Counted from the first letter of the stretch, positions 22,392 to 33,708 are shown. The stretch: DNA of 64,000 nt from Chondrus crispus (GCF_000350225.1 NW_005179293.1:1-64000), one strand, 5' to 3'. Notes: a model not told the origin generated them from the sequence alone. Program-made: numbers and translations.

Positions 22392-24192
22392 CTAGCAGGT
22401 TTGCACATCTAAAACCCTAATCGATAATCTATCATTGTGAATACCCTTTAAAATTGGTCGATCTGGGGCAATTGAGCCCCAGAACTGAAATAAAAAATAA
22501 AAAATACGAATAAACTATCTCACAGTATTCATAGAGAAGGAACAATATGCATTGACTGCCGTTCCAATTGAGGAAATTTTAGTCTTCGTTTGTTTTTCAG
22601 TTTGACACGCCATGACTTTCTTTCCTATTTCTTTGTCCCCAACCATTTAAACACGTTTTCGGTTGCGCCTGCGGTCGATTGTTTCGTCGCCCAGATAATT
22701 GGAGCAATAGTTCCGTCCTGCTCTAGAACACCTGATTGTTCTAAATTGAGAGAGGAAATTTTCGAACGACTCCCTTCGGAAAGTGCTTACAGCAGCAGTG
22801 TTTTTAGACTCACTTACCTAGTCTAGAAAAACTTCCGAACAACCGTTTAAGAAAATTAATTAATCACGGCATACATGGCTACGCGATACAGAATGGAACT
22901 CTTTACAATGGGGGATAGTCAAACCCCTCCCAAATCATTTTTATGGAGAACGTGAAAGTCAGATGTGAAGAGCTGTGTGTTAAAGAAAGTGGGATCTTGA
23001 TTCCTTACACTTCTTCAGTTTATTCTTGCTGCATGTGTATTTACACTTAAACCACCAGTGTTCTTCATTAAGCGCAGGTTGTGTGCCTTTCCTGCGTCAC
23101 TAAGTTGTAGAGCTGCGTTCTTATTCGGCGTTGAAAAAAATAACTCCAATGCCACAAGACGATAGCAGACCTTTTGATTTAACCATCGGCCACACCAATC
23201 CCATATGAGGCCATCATCACACCGTTTACCAGGGGAATACCTGCGGTTCTCGCGGCACGATCTGAAGAGAGTCTGGGAACTTGACCATTGTTCACAGAAA
23301 TGGTTGAAGGAATGTTGAATGGTTGTATTTTATCGCTATATCCACTCTCTACGAATCGCAACCATGTTTCTGCATCAGAAGCATCACCTAATGCGCTGAC
23401 AAATAGCGATGGACTAAGAAACGTGAGCGTAGAGGACCAAATAAAGATGCAACGTAGTAACTAGCGCAGCCGGTAGCGGGGTCAAACAGACGAAGATCGG
23501 GGGACAGTGCGAGTCACAGTATCCGTCAACAATCAGCAAGAGAACGTTTACAACTAATTCACTGAGCAACTGTCAAAGGAATGCAAAGCGGAGAGCAAAG
23601 AACGAGAACTGAGCGACAAACAGGTTGAAGCGATGGAGGTACTTGGTAGAAAAAGTGGGAAGTCACACACATAGAAAACGTAGCACACGCCGACAGTAGA
23701 AGCTGACAACGCAAACAAATCTCGAGATACGGGAAGTGGTCCGAGGAGGCTTTTTGAGCAAAGGCCATGTACTTGGATACTTCCTTGAACATAGCCTAAG
23801 TTTCACATGGACAGTGCCCGAAAATTCCCCAATGAGAATAGGCTGAAGTAATCAGAATGCATTGATTCAGCGTCGCTCGACATGCTAATTCGCCTAGACT
23901 CGTAAAACTGCTCAGAAAAGACAGGCAACTACTGCCCAGGTATATCCTCCCGTAACGCGGGACGCGTTTCCTGCTTGAGCAGACACCTCTCCTATTCATT
24001 TTAAGAAAATACAAGTTTTAGTTAAAAAGTAACCCCACATCTGAAGTAAATTGCCAGCTAACCAACAACTAGGGACACTCACAGTAGAGCAACCGGAGAA
24101 TGAAATGAAAGGAGTCTTCATTCTAGATAACTACATTATAACTAATTCTGTACCCTTTTTCGGTTGTCCCATTTCATCTGCTGTGTGCAATA
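22392..24192. other. Intergenic region, nothing firm
   Basis: On the minus strand an ATG-less open frame of about 94 codons ends at 23179. It includes FVESGYSDKIQPFNIPSTIS, looks protein-like and might be an exon or relic, but I do not recognise it. The remainder shows only short ORFs. Confidence 0.35.
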
Positions 24193-24861
24193 TCAATTAT
24201 CCCCTTTCCCGTGCACTTTGCCTTTATGCCTCTGCACATGGTGACTTCTCGCAAACAACTCTCCGCAAATTTCACACCTGTATGGAAGAAGTCTTCGGTG
24301 CACCTCCAGTTTGTGCCTCTTCACGTTAGTCTTTGATGTACACCTTTTTTTGCACTCGTCACAAGGGAATGCAGCAATCTCCTTGTGGACTGTCTTCACG
24401 TGTCGTTCCATATTAAAGCGCCTCGTAAAGGACTTACCACATTTTTCACAGAAGATTTTGATATCCTTTCTATGAACATTGGTAATGTGGCGTGGCACGT
24501 TGCTGCGCAATGAAAAAGTAACGTCACACTCTGGACACTTGTACCTCCCAGATGTCTGCTCATCTGTTTCCCCTCTTCCATCGCCGCTGTTGTGATCGAT
24601 CCGACCTCTTTTAACACTACTTCCACCTGCCGCACTATTTTCTGCACTAGAACCTGATCTTTGCGATGTACTCTCTCTAGAAGAGTTTGATCGTTCGCTT
24701 GCAACTGATTCAGTATTTCGGCTTCTACTGCGTCTTTCGGGGGACGAAGAACCACTCGCAGGCCGGATTTCATCCTCTATATACCCCACATCACCCATCC
24801 AGTTGCCGCTTGAGAGGTCCGATAAATCGCTTTTGGTAGAAGGTGAACGAGATCTCTTCAT
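24193..24861 (-). CDS. C2H2 zinc-finger protein, 222 aa, Ser/Arg-rich N-terminus
   Basis: The N-terminal half (1-100) is Ser/Arg/Glu-rich and disordered, starting with a basic MKRSRSP that may serve as a nuclear signal. Four C2H2 fingers follow, beginning YKCPECDVTF, IFCEKCGKSF, FPCDECKKRC and YRCEICGELF, each ending H-x4-H and closely spaced. It lacks the C2HC finger of its neighbours. The ATG is at 24861, with a strong TATA box (TATAAAAG) 106 nt upstream. The fingers run to five residues before the TGA stop. It probably binds DNA; targets unknown. Confidence 0.85.
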   Translation of the reverse strand: MKRSRSPSTKSDLSDLSSGNWMGDVGYIEDEIRPASGSSSPERRSRSRNTESVASERSNSSRESTSQRSGSSAENSAAGGSSVKRGRIDHNSGDGRGETDEQTSGRYKCPECDVTFSLRSNVPRHITNVHRKDIKIFCEKCGKSFTRRFNMERHVKTVHKEIAAFPCDECKKRCTSKTNVKRHKLEVHRRLLPYRCEICGELFARSHHVQRHKGKVHGKGDN

Positions 24862-24966
24862 TTTTCAAATGTCTCGAATGAGTATTAGTATAAGTAAATA
24901 TGATAGAAGTGTTTGGTGCGAACAAGATGTCAAATAGAGCCGCCATGCCTTTCGGTTTCTTGTGCG

Positions 24967-24974
24967 CTTTTATA
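24967..24974 (-). promoter_or_regulatory. TATA box of the zinc-finger gene at 24861
   Basis: TATAAAAG on the minus strand, 106-113 nt upstream of the ATG; the best TATA match in the window. Confidence 0.6.
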
Positions 24975-27176
24975 GTGCGGAAGCCTGTCAAGTGATATGA
25001 CTGATTCGCCTGTTAAGTTACTTTGAAGCCGAAAAGAAGATGGAAACTGCTTTTGTGGCTATTCTAATTATTATTATAATCAAGGAGGCGCTAAGGATTC
25101 ATTACTCGATAAATTGCTACATATCGTGCTTGCCGGTAAATTTCCGTCCTTCTCTCCAGCCTAACGCCCACTGAGACCTGAAATCTATATGTGCGACCAC
25201 TCCGATACAAAAAGTGTTAAAGAAAGAACCAAATCCCAGAAATGGTAAGTTAGACATGAAAAGTGTCTTGTGAGTACGCAGAACATCCAATCGAACAAAC
25301 GGTTTGGAAAACGTTTTGGGACAGATCAAGCCTCTCACTCTTTACATGCCTTTTTGTACTTGAGTAGTCTTAGAACCGACGTTGAGGCGGTGTGGAATTT
25401 ATGTGAAGTGTGAATATCGATTCGGCTGCTTTTGGAGTGGGTTTGAAGTATTGCAATAAAATATGGAGATGCGGAAATATATACATGCAGTCCGCGATGC
25501 GATTTGGAGTTCTCGCGCGGGCTAACTTCGATAGCGCGATCGAGAGAGACGTTGACGGAAACATTCAGTAGACTAGTTGAGGCTCAGGCGCCACACGCGC
25601 CCGCAAAGAAATAAACTATGCTCACTCTTCCATTCCCCTTGCCCTGTCCAGGTGCTGGTCACCAGCGGAGGAGAGAGCCTTTTGTAATACTGTAATGTAG
25701 CCTGACAGACGAGGTCTTAAGACCTCAACAATTGAGGTCTTGCTCTCCAGCGCCTGAGGGAGGTGCTTGTCGTGCGCTGGCGGCAACACTCTACAACCTC
25801 CGGCGCGGACACCATGAACAGTATTGGTAGCACCCCATTGGTGCGCATTTCACGACAATCTAATAGCGTTTCGGGACATTCCGTACGTCCTACTTGTACG
25901 TCAGGCAAGAATAATTGACAGGTGTGACGAAATCGAAAGTAGGCGCAGTTGGCCATGCATGGCGGGCAGTATGCTGGGCGAATACTGCATTGATGGAGGG
26001 TGCAAAGGTGCAAACCAACTGCGAGAGCGGGGGGCGCTGTGATTGTCGAGATGGGGCTGGCAGGGCAAGCAGAAGCCACGCGAGTTGAAGGGCGTTTCTT
26101 GCGTCTTGGAGGTTAAGCAGGGGAGGGAGACGCCATGGTGGCGGAGAGGGACGGACGGATCTGTCGCGATGGTACGTGACGAGTGCGCGCTTCACATCAT
26201 GTGATCATGTGATGTGAATCACATGCCGGACGAGAGGAGGGAGAGAGGTGACGATTACATATTGCCGGGTCATCGACGTCCGTCACTTGTTTAAGCTCCC
26301 ACATGTAGCCACCTACCGCAGCCACCTACCACGGTGGCCCCATTTCGAGAACGGGTCCTGTCGTTTCTCAACTCGGTTTTGTTAATTGCGGATCGACGTT
26401 CGTTGAGCGTGATCAAGGGGATAAGACCCCCGCCGCGGCCGCTGCCTTTCAATCGTCTATTCCCCTTTGTGCCTTTTCTATGAGCCGATCAATTGCAAGC
26501 GGCATTCTCCTTGCGATCCCGTTCCCTCTGTTCTCATCCTTTTCTTCGCTCAGTCCGGAGTCCAGGCCGTTGTCTCACACACGTCACGATCGATACAGTA
26601 CAGCAAGTACAGCACGGCAACATGGTACAGTTCGAAGGTACTGAGCACTGTGGTCATTCGTTTTATTAAATTTCAAGGAAACGATATCGATCTGAAATGC
26701 GAGACTCACAGCGTCGTTGCGCCCAATGTCCAACAGATCTCTCTGATTCCTCCATAATCCTCCTGCAAAAAATGTCACCATCACATGAGAACATACCAAC
26801 TGGCTAGAGATGCCCGTAGAGAATCTGCCATTCTGGCATTGGAGCATGTCTAGCAGCGGTGAAAAATACCAAGTTGGGCTAAATTTTTGACATGGGGCAA
26901 CTCTACCAGCGTGGCATGTCCAAATTTCTTGGTGTATACCAGCCGTTTTGGTGTATACCAGCCGTTTTGGTGTATATAGAGACTACACCCGACTGCTACA
27001 CTTGCTCTTATGGCCTTTTCTCCTTTCTTCACCCTTGTTGTCTATACAGTAGACTGTACAGCGAAATGCCAGCTTTGTGGACAACTCCCCATGCCCTCCC
27101 TTACTGTATGAGTGCGCTGGCGGCGCATTCCTTAACCTCGCCCCGTCTCGCTGCAATACTCCCCCATCCTCGACGC
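24975..27176. other. Intergenic region, nothing recognised
   Basis: Short overlapping ORFs only. A perfect 16-bp palindrome (GAGGTCTTAAGACCTC, 25711-25726) and a 19-bp tandem repeat (26931-26976) are the visible structures. Confidence 0.45.
26931..26976. repeat. 19-bp tandem repeat, 2.4 copies
   Basis: Unit GGTGTATACCAGCCGTTTT. Located about 280-330 nt upstream of the propeller gene's ATG. Confidence 0.9.
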
Positions 27177-27183
27177 TATTTAA
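27177..27183 (+). promoter_or_regulatory. TATA-like box of the propeller gene
   Basis: TATTTAA, 74-80 nt before the ATG at 27257. Confidence 0.45.
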
Positions 27184-27256
27184 CTCCCCACAACCTCAAC
27201 CTTGTCGCCATCTGCTCTCGCACCAGTTCGTCAGCTGGCATCCCATTCTTCTCACA

Positions 27257-28183
27257 ATGTCTCTCACGCCCCTATTTTCCTTTCTCCTCTTTCTCCTCTT
27301 CCCTCTCTCGCTCGCCACCCAATTCCCACTTCCTTCCGGGGTGCAACCGGAAGGTGTCACCTTCGCCCGTGGCTCCAACTATTTCGCCGCGGACATCCGC
27401 TCCGGCTCTATCTTCCTTGTCGATGTCGCCTCCGGCCTCGTCACCACCGCAGTGGCCCCGATCCCTGGCCGCATCGGCGGCGGCATTGACGCATCAAAGG
27501 ACAGGCTCTTTGTCGCCGGAGGTGGCTCCTTTCTCCCTGGGGTAGAACCAGCATTGCACGTCTACGATATCCCCACTGGCACACCCATCGCCACATGTCC
27601 AACAGGTGGCGGCAGCCTTGTCAATGACGTTATCGCCGACAAAGACTTTGCCTTTTACACAGACTCGTTCCTTGGTGTGGTATACAAGTTATCCATTTCC
27701 GCTCTCCCTCGTTGCCGCTTCGAAACCATACCCCTCCCTACCCCGGCTTTCAAACCTGAAGCCGGTGTCTTCCGTGCGAACGGGATCGTAAAGTACAAGG
27801 GTGGCCTCATCGTCGCCAATTCAGAACTTGCCACACCCTTTTTCATAGACATTCTCAACGGCAACAAGGCGCAGAGAATCCTTCCTAATGGCACTACTGA
27901 AGGCATCGATGGCCTGGACATCGTGCGCATGAAGGGTGGGTCACTCTTGTACGTCACCCAGAACAGTCTTAACCGCGTGTCGGTGTGGAAGCTGAGCATC
28001 CGTGGACGTCGGGTGTCTGCGAAATTCGTTAAAAATATCACATCATCCGGATTTAACGTCCCTACTACCGTTGCTGTCAAGAAGAATACGCTCGTGGTGG
28101 CCAACGCGGCTTTTGGCAGCGTGCCGCCGACCGGACCTATTGACGACGACGTAAGGCTGAACATAACAGCAATTCATATCTAA
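27257..28183 (+). CDS. Secreted SMP-30/gluconolactonase-like beta-propeller protein, 308 aa
   Basis: The chosen start at 27257 gives a classical signal peptide (MSLTPLF, then a Phe/Leu-rich core, likely cleaved after LSLA), so the protein is probably secreted or enters the secretory route. An upstream in-frame extension to 27077 would bury the signal peptide and crosses the TATA box. The mature part shows repeated beta-propeller blades: GVQPEGVTFARGSNYFAADI, GGGIDASKDRLFVAGGG, NDVIADKDFAFYTDSFLGVV, ANGIVKYKGGLIVANS, GLDIVRMKGGSLLYVTQN and TVAVKKNTLVVANAAFG. The pattern fits six-bladed SMP-30/LRE-like or YVTN-type propellers. Catalytic residues cannot be assigned with confidence, so a lactonase role is only a family association. 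Ends in TAA; GC-rich relative to its flanks. Confidence 0.7.
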   Translation: MSLTPLFSFLLFLLFPLSLATQFPLPSGVQPEGVTFARGSNYFAADIRSGSIFLVDVASGLVTTAVAPIPGRIGGGIDASKDRLFVAGGGSFLPGVEPALHVYDIPTGTPIATCPTGGGSLVNDVIADKDFAFYTDSFLGVVYKLSISALPRCRFETIPLPTPAFKPEAGVFRANGIVKYKGGLIVANSELATPFFIDILNGNKAQRILPNGTTEGIDGLDIVRMKGGSLLYVTQNSLNRVSVWKLSIRGRRVSAKFVKNITSSGFNVPTTVAVKKNTLVVANAAFGSVPPTGPIDDDVRLNITAIHI

Positions 28184-28986
28184 AGCAATATCAGTTCGGA
28201 GGATGCTCTGGCAAATGAGAGAGTATGTGCAGAATCGCAGCACTGTGAGTGATGATTTTGGCTTGCCTGCTTGGTGGTGAGAGGATTCAGTCTCTGGTAG
28301 GGATGTTTGAAAGGATGAAGGGAAGCAGAAGTGGCGACGTCCTTCAAATCCGTCAACAGCTTCCCTTGTTCTTCTGATCTTCTGAGGCTTCGGCCTGCAC
28401 CTTTTTTTGTGTTTGAATTAGATTGCACGCGCTGCAGTTATGAAGTTAAACAACCACATGGAACAGAAGATTTCTTGCATGGAGGGATACTGTAAAATTA
28501 ATTGTACATTCATCTACTATAGTGTCTATCGGACTGTTATGGTTAGTCCTCATATGAGGACAAAAGTTATTTTTATTTTTTCTAGACAACGCATTAACTT
28601 CTGTGTTTTTTGCAAATAGAACTCCATCGCCACAGGTAAAGCATTTTGCTCGTCAATTTTAGCGAAAACCAATTCGTTGACGCACATAAAGCTGTTCAAA
28701 AGAAAACGTCGGCTTACAATGCGCATTTTTCTTTAAGCTAATTTTATACCAGTAGCATAGAAACATTGTGTTGAGTGCTTTCTGTTCGGTTCTAACTTTA
28801 AAAATGTTTTTGGAATGGGTCAACCTGCCGAAGAAAAATAGAACCCGTGGACATCAAAGTTGAAAAGAAATAAAATTCGCAGTTTTGTATGTTATGTTAA
28901 CGCTTGGTCGGATGGAGACTAGTAGCACTAAAGTACTTGTAAATATTCTGCTAATCTTCTTTTTCTGTGGGCACGCTTCACGACGT
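28184..28986. other. Intergenic region with a transposon-like terminus
   Basis: No gene seen. Contains a TA-flanked terminal sequence at 28520-28564, listed separately. Confidence 0.45.
28520..28564 (+). repeat. Putative terminal repeat of a TA-target transposon
   Basis: TA, then GTGTCTATC, then after a variable spacer the palindromic GTCCTCATATGAGGACAAAA. The reverse complement of 39235-39278 has the same order of blocks ending at TA. Likely ends of copies of one DNA transposon family. Confidence 0.5.
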
Positions 28987-29208
28987 TTATCGCTCGCTTG
29001 GTCTCTTGCCTTCGATGCATGATTTAGGAATAACTTCAACATATCGAGATGTTCCCGTCTCTGAGCAGTAAGGTGTCACCAAGTTGTGAACCTCTAGGTC
29101 TTCCCTCGCGCTAAAGTAACACCTGCATCTCTCACAGAAAATATTCTTTCTCAGACTTCCTACCTTCCTAGTAGAACCTTCCGCACATTTTTTACCTCCG
29201 GTCACCAT
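28987..29208 (-). pseudogene. Truncated zinc-finger family member (C2HC finger only), 73 aa
   Basis: Starts at the ATG at 29208 and contains FCERCRCYFSAREDLEVH followed six residues later by Cys: the C-x2-C-x12-H-x6-C arrangement seen at the N-terminus of the genes at 21521-22285 and 30090-30935. No linker motif or C2H2 array follows in the 400 bases downstream. It is probably a truncated copy, though a short stand-alone protein is possible. Confidence 0.5.
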
Positions 29209-30089
29209 ATCGCAATACTGTGCTTGCTTTCCGAACTGCCTTGTAACAAGGAAAAATTTCCAGTACTGATAATTCTCTCTAAGGAACGCTGCTCAAGGTC
29301 ACTGGGATTATTCCGCACTATGAAACTGGCGAGGTCCTTCATATATTGTTCTAAGAGAGGAGGGAACGAGCATTACGCAATCTCACATCCACATCAAGGT
29401 ACACAGACAACGATATGTAGGGAGCAAAGCTAATAGTCGCTGTCCAATGCTTTTATTTGGACACACATGACAGCGTACCTAAAAACGATGACGTCGCCTC
29501 TGGACAGGTCGTTAACCCCTTTTAAAACGATTTATCATGGTTTTGGAAACCCCAAAAAGCCGTCGTTGTAATAGAAATTATTCACCTGTGTCTCACGAAG
29601 CTCCGATCTTGGATTTTGACGAATGTCTAATATACATAGGAATTGTAAAAAACGTTTCAAGCGGTCGCCCTTTCGCACCATAAACGTGAAGCAGGAACCT
29701 ATCTCAACCCAATGTTCAAAAGCGAAGAAAAACGGCCAATGCCCCTCAGACGCAATTTTTGAAATTGCTCTATTGTATCGCTTCAACATTACACCCCACC
29801 CACCCGCTTCTTCATATGATGTTTTTACTTCACTACTGCTGGACGTGAAATTGATAATGCCTGGGGAAGGATGAAGAGATGTGAAAAAAACCGTTGCTGA
29901 AGTCCACCAACCCACGCTTGTGCATGTTTCCGACTTTCTTCTACTGCGTGTTTAAGTATCTAGCTGAGCAGATGGAAATGTGGCAGATACTCTCCCTCAA
30001 GCAATATTCATCACACACAATCAACACCACCCAACACTGAATCATTCCAATATTTTCAAAAGCACCCACATCTATTGCATCACTGCATC
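29209..30089. other. Intergenic region upstream of the zinc-finger gene at 30090
   Basis: An ORF of 126 codons on the minus strand (29915-29535) has no recognised motif. No clear TATA box was found for the gene at 30090; the nearest AT-rich site is TTTAAGTA near 29950. Confidence 0.4.
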
Positions 30090-30935
30090 ATGTCTGCATC
30101 TAGAAGCAGTAGTAGTAGAGGGGCTGGACCCTCCAGATTTGACTGTTCGAGGTGCCGCAGAATCTTTACAACCAGGGAAAAACTCCGGGAGCATTGCCTT
30201 ATAGAGATTAATTGTGCACAAAAGGGATCAGGCGGAAACGCAAGCGAGGCGTCGGGTTCTATATTCGATGGATTATCCTCCTTCCAAAGCCTGCCTACCA
30301 TATCTCATTCCAGTCGTGACACTAGACGTGGAAGCAAGCTCCCACCAGGAGCTATATTCGATGGCTTATCCTCTTTCCAAAGCCTGCCTAGCATATCTCA
30401 TTCCAGTCGTAGCACTAGACGTGGTAGCAAGCTCCCACCAGGAGCTCAATCTGAGACTCAAGAGCTTTTCAAATGCGATATTTGCCAGAAGTCATACAAT
30501 GGGCGTCGATCTCTCGTTCGACACGTTCGTAACGTCCACAGTGATAAGAAATTCCAGTGTCCTCATTGCAACGTGCGCTACTTAACGAGTGGAGGACTGC
30601 AAAGACATGAGCAGCGTGAACATCAGCTGGGCCAGGAGCACAAATGCCAGACCTGTGGTCTTAGATTTGCTGGTACTAGAAGGCTGGAGGTTCACAAACG
30701 AGATATGCATTCGGAAACAGCAGAGTTTTCTTGCAAGCATTGCAAAGAGTCTTTCTCGAAGAGAAGTAGGCTTAGGGCTCACATGGAAAATGAACACGAT
30801 GGAGGATATATTTTTACATGCAAATTATCCCCAAAGTCGTACGGAAAGCGCACTCGGATTCAGCGTCATGTGCGCGAAGTCCACGAAAAAAGAAGGCCAA
30901 GCCACGAGCACTACTCTGAAAGGAAAACTAGTTAA
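30090..30935 (+). CDS. C2HC-plus-C2H2 zinc-finger protein, 281 aa
   Basis: Paralogue of the gene at 21521-22285. The start at 30090 (MSASRSSSSRG) matches that gene's short N-terminus. The C2HC finger is FDCSRCRRIF...H...NC (C-x2-C-x12-H-x6-C). The linker motif GLSSFQSLP...PPGA is present twice through a 93-bp tandem duplication. Five C2H2 units follow, starting FKCDICQKSY, FQCPHCNVRY, HKCQTCGLRF, FSCKHCKESF and FTCKLSPKSY. The last has lost its second Cys (Ser instead) while keeping H-x4-H, so it probably cannot fold as a normal finger. Ends in a basic tail (EKRRPSHEHYSERKTS). Likely nuclear DNA-binding; role unknown. Confidence 0.85.
   Translation: MSASRSSSSRGAGPSRFDCSRCRRIFTTREKLREHCLIEINCAQKGSGGNASEASGSIFDGLSSFQSLPTISHSSRDTRRGSKLPPGAIFDGLSSFQSLPSISHSSRSTRRGSKLPPGAQSETQELFKCDICQKSYNGRRSLVRHVRNVHSDKKFQCPHCNVRYLTSGGLQRHEQREHQLGQEHKCQTCGLRFAGTRRLEVHKRDMHSETAEFSCKHCKESFSKRSRLRAHMENEHDGGYIFTCKLSPKSYGKRTRIQRHVREVHEKRRPSHEHYSERKTS
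30261..30446 (+). repeat. 93-bp in-frame tandem duplication in the zinc-finger gene
   Basis: Copies 30261-30353 and 30354-30446 differ at a few positions and encode two 31-residue blocks starting IFDGLSSFQSLP and ending KLPPGA. Confidence 0.95.
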
Positions 30936-31054
30936 TACGAATAAAGTGCAGTACCAAAACTTCTAGCTGTTTGTCTTCTCCTACAAACTGCCTTCTTCTT
31001 GAATTTTGATCTGCCCAGCGGGAATTTCAAACTTAATTCGTTGATTTTCTTTTG

Positions 31055-31113
31055 CTAGCGTCTCCGCGCGAAGACCGTTTTATTCTGCACTGCATGTACA
31101 GATGCAGTCTCAG
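31055..31113 (+). repeat. 59-bp dispersed repeat, copy 1
   Basis: Matches 39276-39334 in the same orientation with one mismatch by eye; starts CTAGCGTCTCCGCGCG. The surrounding sequences do not match. Confidence 0.85.
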
Positions 31114-31421
31114 GGCCGGTTCTAACTCAAAGAAATCTTGATCAATCGCCTTCACAAGATCATGGAGTTACCTGCAGCCTATTAATTGGTTAGTTCGATG
31201 TTAATCTTTGACATTAAACTTTATCTCAGCGCTGGAAGAAGTCCAAGAGACAAAAAAAGTGTGGGTATTTGGTTGGCTCCTATTTTTGACATCGAAGCAA
31301 AAATCAGAAAGGGAGGTGTGATTGCCCTGGCCTGCTTGTAGCGTGAGGAGTGCCGCAAGTGGCAAGCATCAACCCAGCTCAGGAAACATTGAGGATCGGT
31401 TTTTGGAGGCATCTACTGTAG
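31114..31421. other. Intergenic region, nothing recognised
   Basis: No gene seen. The TGTAG at 31417-31421 is the left target duplication of element B. Confidence 0.5.
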
Positions 31422-31641
31422 TGTAGTGAATGGAACCCATTCACTTCGGTACACACTCACCCACCCAGGCAGCATCATACATGCTTAGGTAGCATACCAT
31501 TTTAGGTAGGTTTTGTTCGACCCCTTTTTGGGACAGAATTGGTGTACTTAAGACACCAATCTGTGCCGCTTCCGTAAATCGGAGGCATCGAGCCTCACAA
31601 CTCTCACCAACCTTTGCGCTTTCGCAACCGGCAAGCGCACA
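31422..31641 (+). repeat. 5' LTR of element B
   Basis: 220 bp, TG...CA. Contains CACTTCGG- and ACTTAAGACACC-type segments shared exactly with the 3' copy. Confidence 0.9.
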
Positions 31642-31680
31642 GTGATCACTGCCGATACTGGTTGTATCGCATTTTTTTCC

Positions 31681-33698
31681 GTTCGATCACCAATGGCGTC
31701 GCGCTCGGCCCATATAGTCACTCTGGCCCACCACGATGAGCAACAGCGTCTTTGTCTCTACACAGACGCATCTGACACCTCCTGGTCCGGCATCGTTACT
31801 CAGGTTCCTCGAGAGGATCTTCCCCTCGTTCACAAACACCAACGTCACAGCCCACTCGCCTTCTGCTCGGGCAAGTTCAACACCACCCAATTGGCATGGT
31901 CCACACTCGAGAAGGAAGGGTATGCCATTATGGCAACTGTGGAGAGAATGCACTGGCTTGTAGCAACTGCCGCAGGTTTTGACCTCTATACTGACCATAA
32001 CAACTTAGTTTTCATCTTCGACCCACTGTCGCTCATCCCTGACCTCAGCCAATCTTCCACGCGTAAGTTTTTACGCTGGGCTGTGCGTTTGAGCGCCTAT
32101 TCGTACACGTGCTTGCATATCAGCGGATTGGACAACGTCTGGGCCGACATGTTAACTCGCTGGTGTGCGCCCAAGGCTGTTCGTCGACTAATTCAGATTC
32201 CAGTTCTCCCCAGTACCGCTTCCGACGATTTCTAGTGGCCTTCCCTGGAATAAATAACTCGGCATCAGGCCGAACACTCCGACGCTCGCCCCAAAACCTC
32301 GCGCTCCTCGATGGCATATGGAAAACCCCTTCTGGGTCCATTTGGATCCCAGACCCGTCGGAAACACTCCAGCTCAGACTCTGTATCATAGCACACACTG
32401 GACCTGCAGGATATCGCGGTAAGCAAACCACAGGGAAAACCCTCAGCGACAGCTACCATTGGACGACACTCACGAAGGACGTCCATACCTTCACCGATGC
32501 GTGCATCCATTGCATCTCAACCACAGGAGGACAGAAGGTATCACGGCCGTTCGGGCCCGCGCTACACGGCACTGGACCTAACGACCTTTTGCAATTCGAC
32601 TATATCGAAATAGGACCGAGCCATGCAGGATTGAAATACGTTCTAATGATGCGAGACGATCACTCTGACTACAAGTGGTTCTTCGCCACACCGGACACAA
32701 CCGCCGACAACGCAGCGCTCTCGATCGTCGATTGGTGCGCCGCGTTTAATGTCCCGCATGGTCTCATGTCCGACGGACCGACACACTTCCGAAACGAGAC
32801 CGTCCGAAAAATCACGAAGAGTCTTCGTATGCCGCATCATTTTACTTTACCGTACACGCCCTGGAGCAACGGTGCAGTAGAGCGTCTTGGCAAAGAACTC
32901 ATACGGACCTTTCGTGCCCTCACGTCCGAGTACCAAATGGATTTCAAGGAATGGCCAGATCTTCTCCCAGTCATTCAAAGCATCCTCAACAACACGCCTT
33001 GCCCACATCGCGGAAACATCGCACCCATCACGGCCTTCCTCGGAATGAAACCCACCCCACCCATATCCACATTTCTCAGGACGGCTACAGCTAAATCGGT
33101 TACTGTACGCGAAGCAAATCTTGAACAGTGCACAAACATGACCGATCTGCAACGTCAAATGGCGTACTTGCACCCTTTCGTCCACAATACGTTGCAGCAT
33201 AACAGGCAGAAGTGAAGAGAAAGAGCTTCAAAAGGAACATTGCCCAGTTTCGAGAAAGGCGACTTTGTTCTGGTTGCCAGAGAACATTTCACAGCTGGAG
33301 AAAAACTCGCCCTACGCTGGCGAGGACCACGTCGCATTGTCCAGGCATTGTCCGATTACGTGTATCAAGTCGAAGACCTTCGCACCGGTTCTCTTCAAGA
33401 CGTGCATGGATCTAGACTTAAATTCTATCACGACGCTTCGCTGGACACCGAAGCCATAATGTCTCACGTTATCTCCTCGGAAACCGGCATGATCGTTCAA
33501 CGACTTCTTAAGTTAGTCGAGGACCAAGACACGCTACTGGTCAAGGTCCGTTGGAAAGGTCTAGATAAGCCTGACGACACCTTGGAACCGTTAACGCAAA
33601 TCTACAACGACGTCCCCCAGATGCTTCAGAAACTTTTACGTCGCTCGAGCACTCCACCGCACCTCGCGCAGAAAGCGAAACAGGAACTCAGTCTTTGA
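31681..33698 (+). pseudogene. Element B RNase H - integrase - chromodomain
   Basis: RNase H: LCLYTDASDTSWSGIVTQVP, WSTLEKEGYAIMATVERMHW and LYTDHNNLVFIFDP, ending at TAG 32233-32235; the frame then shifts. Integrase (to 33212): HHCC remnant with CIHCIS, then the catalytic core with LLQFDYIEIG, LMSDGPTHFRNE and TPWSNGAVERLGKEL, all three acidic residues present. A single in-frame TGA (33213-33215) separates it from the C-terminal part (33240-33698), which has the SH3-like GDFVLVAREHFTAGEKLAL segment and a chromodomain (LLVKVRWKGLDKPDDTLEPL), expected to guide integration to modified chromatin. Confidence 0.8.
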
Positions 33699-33708
33699 AG
33701 AAGGGGAG

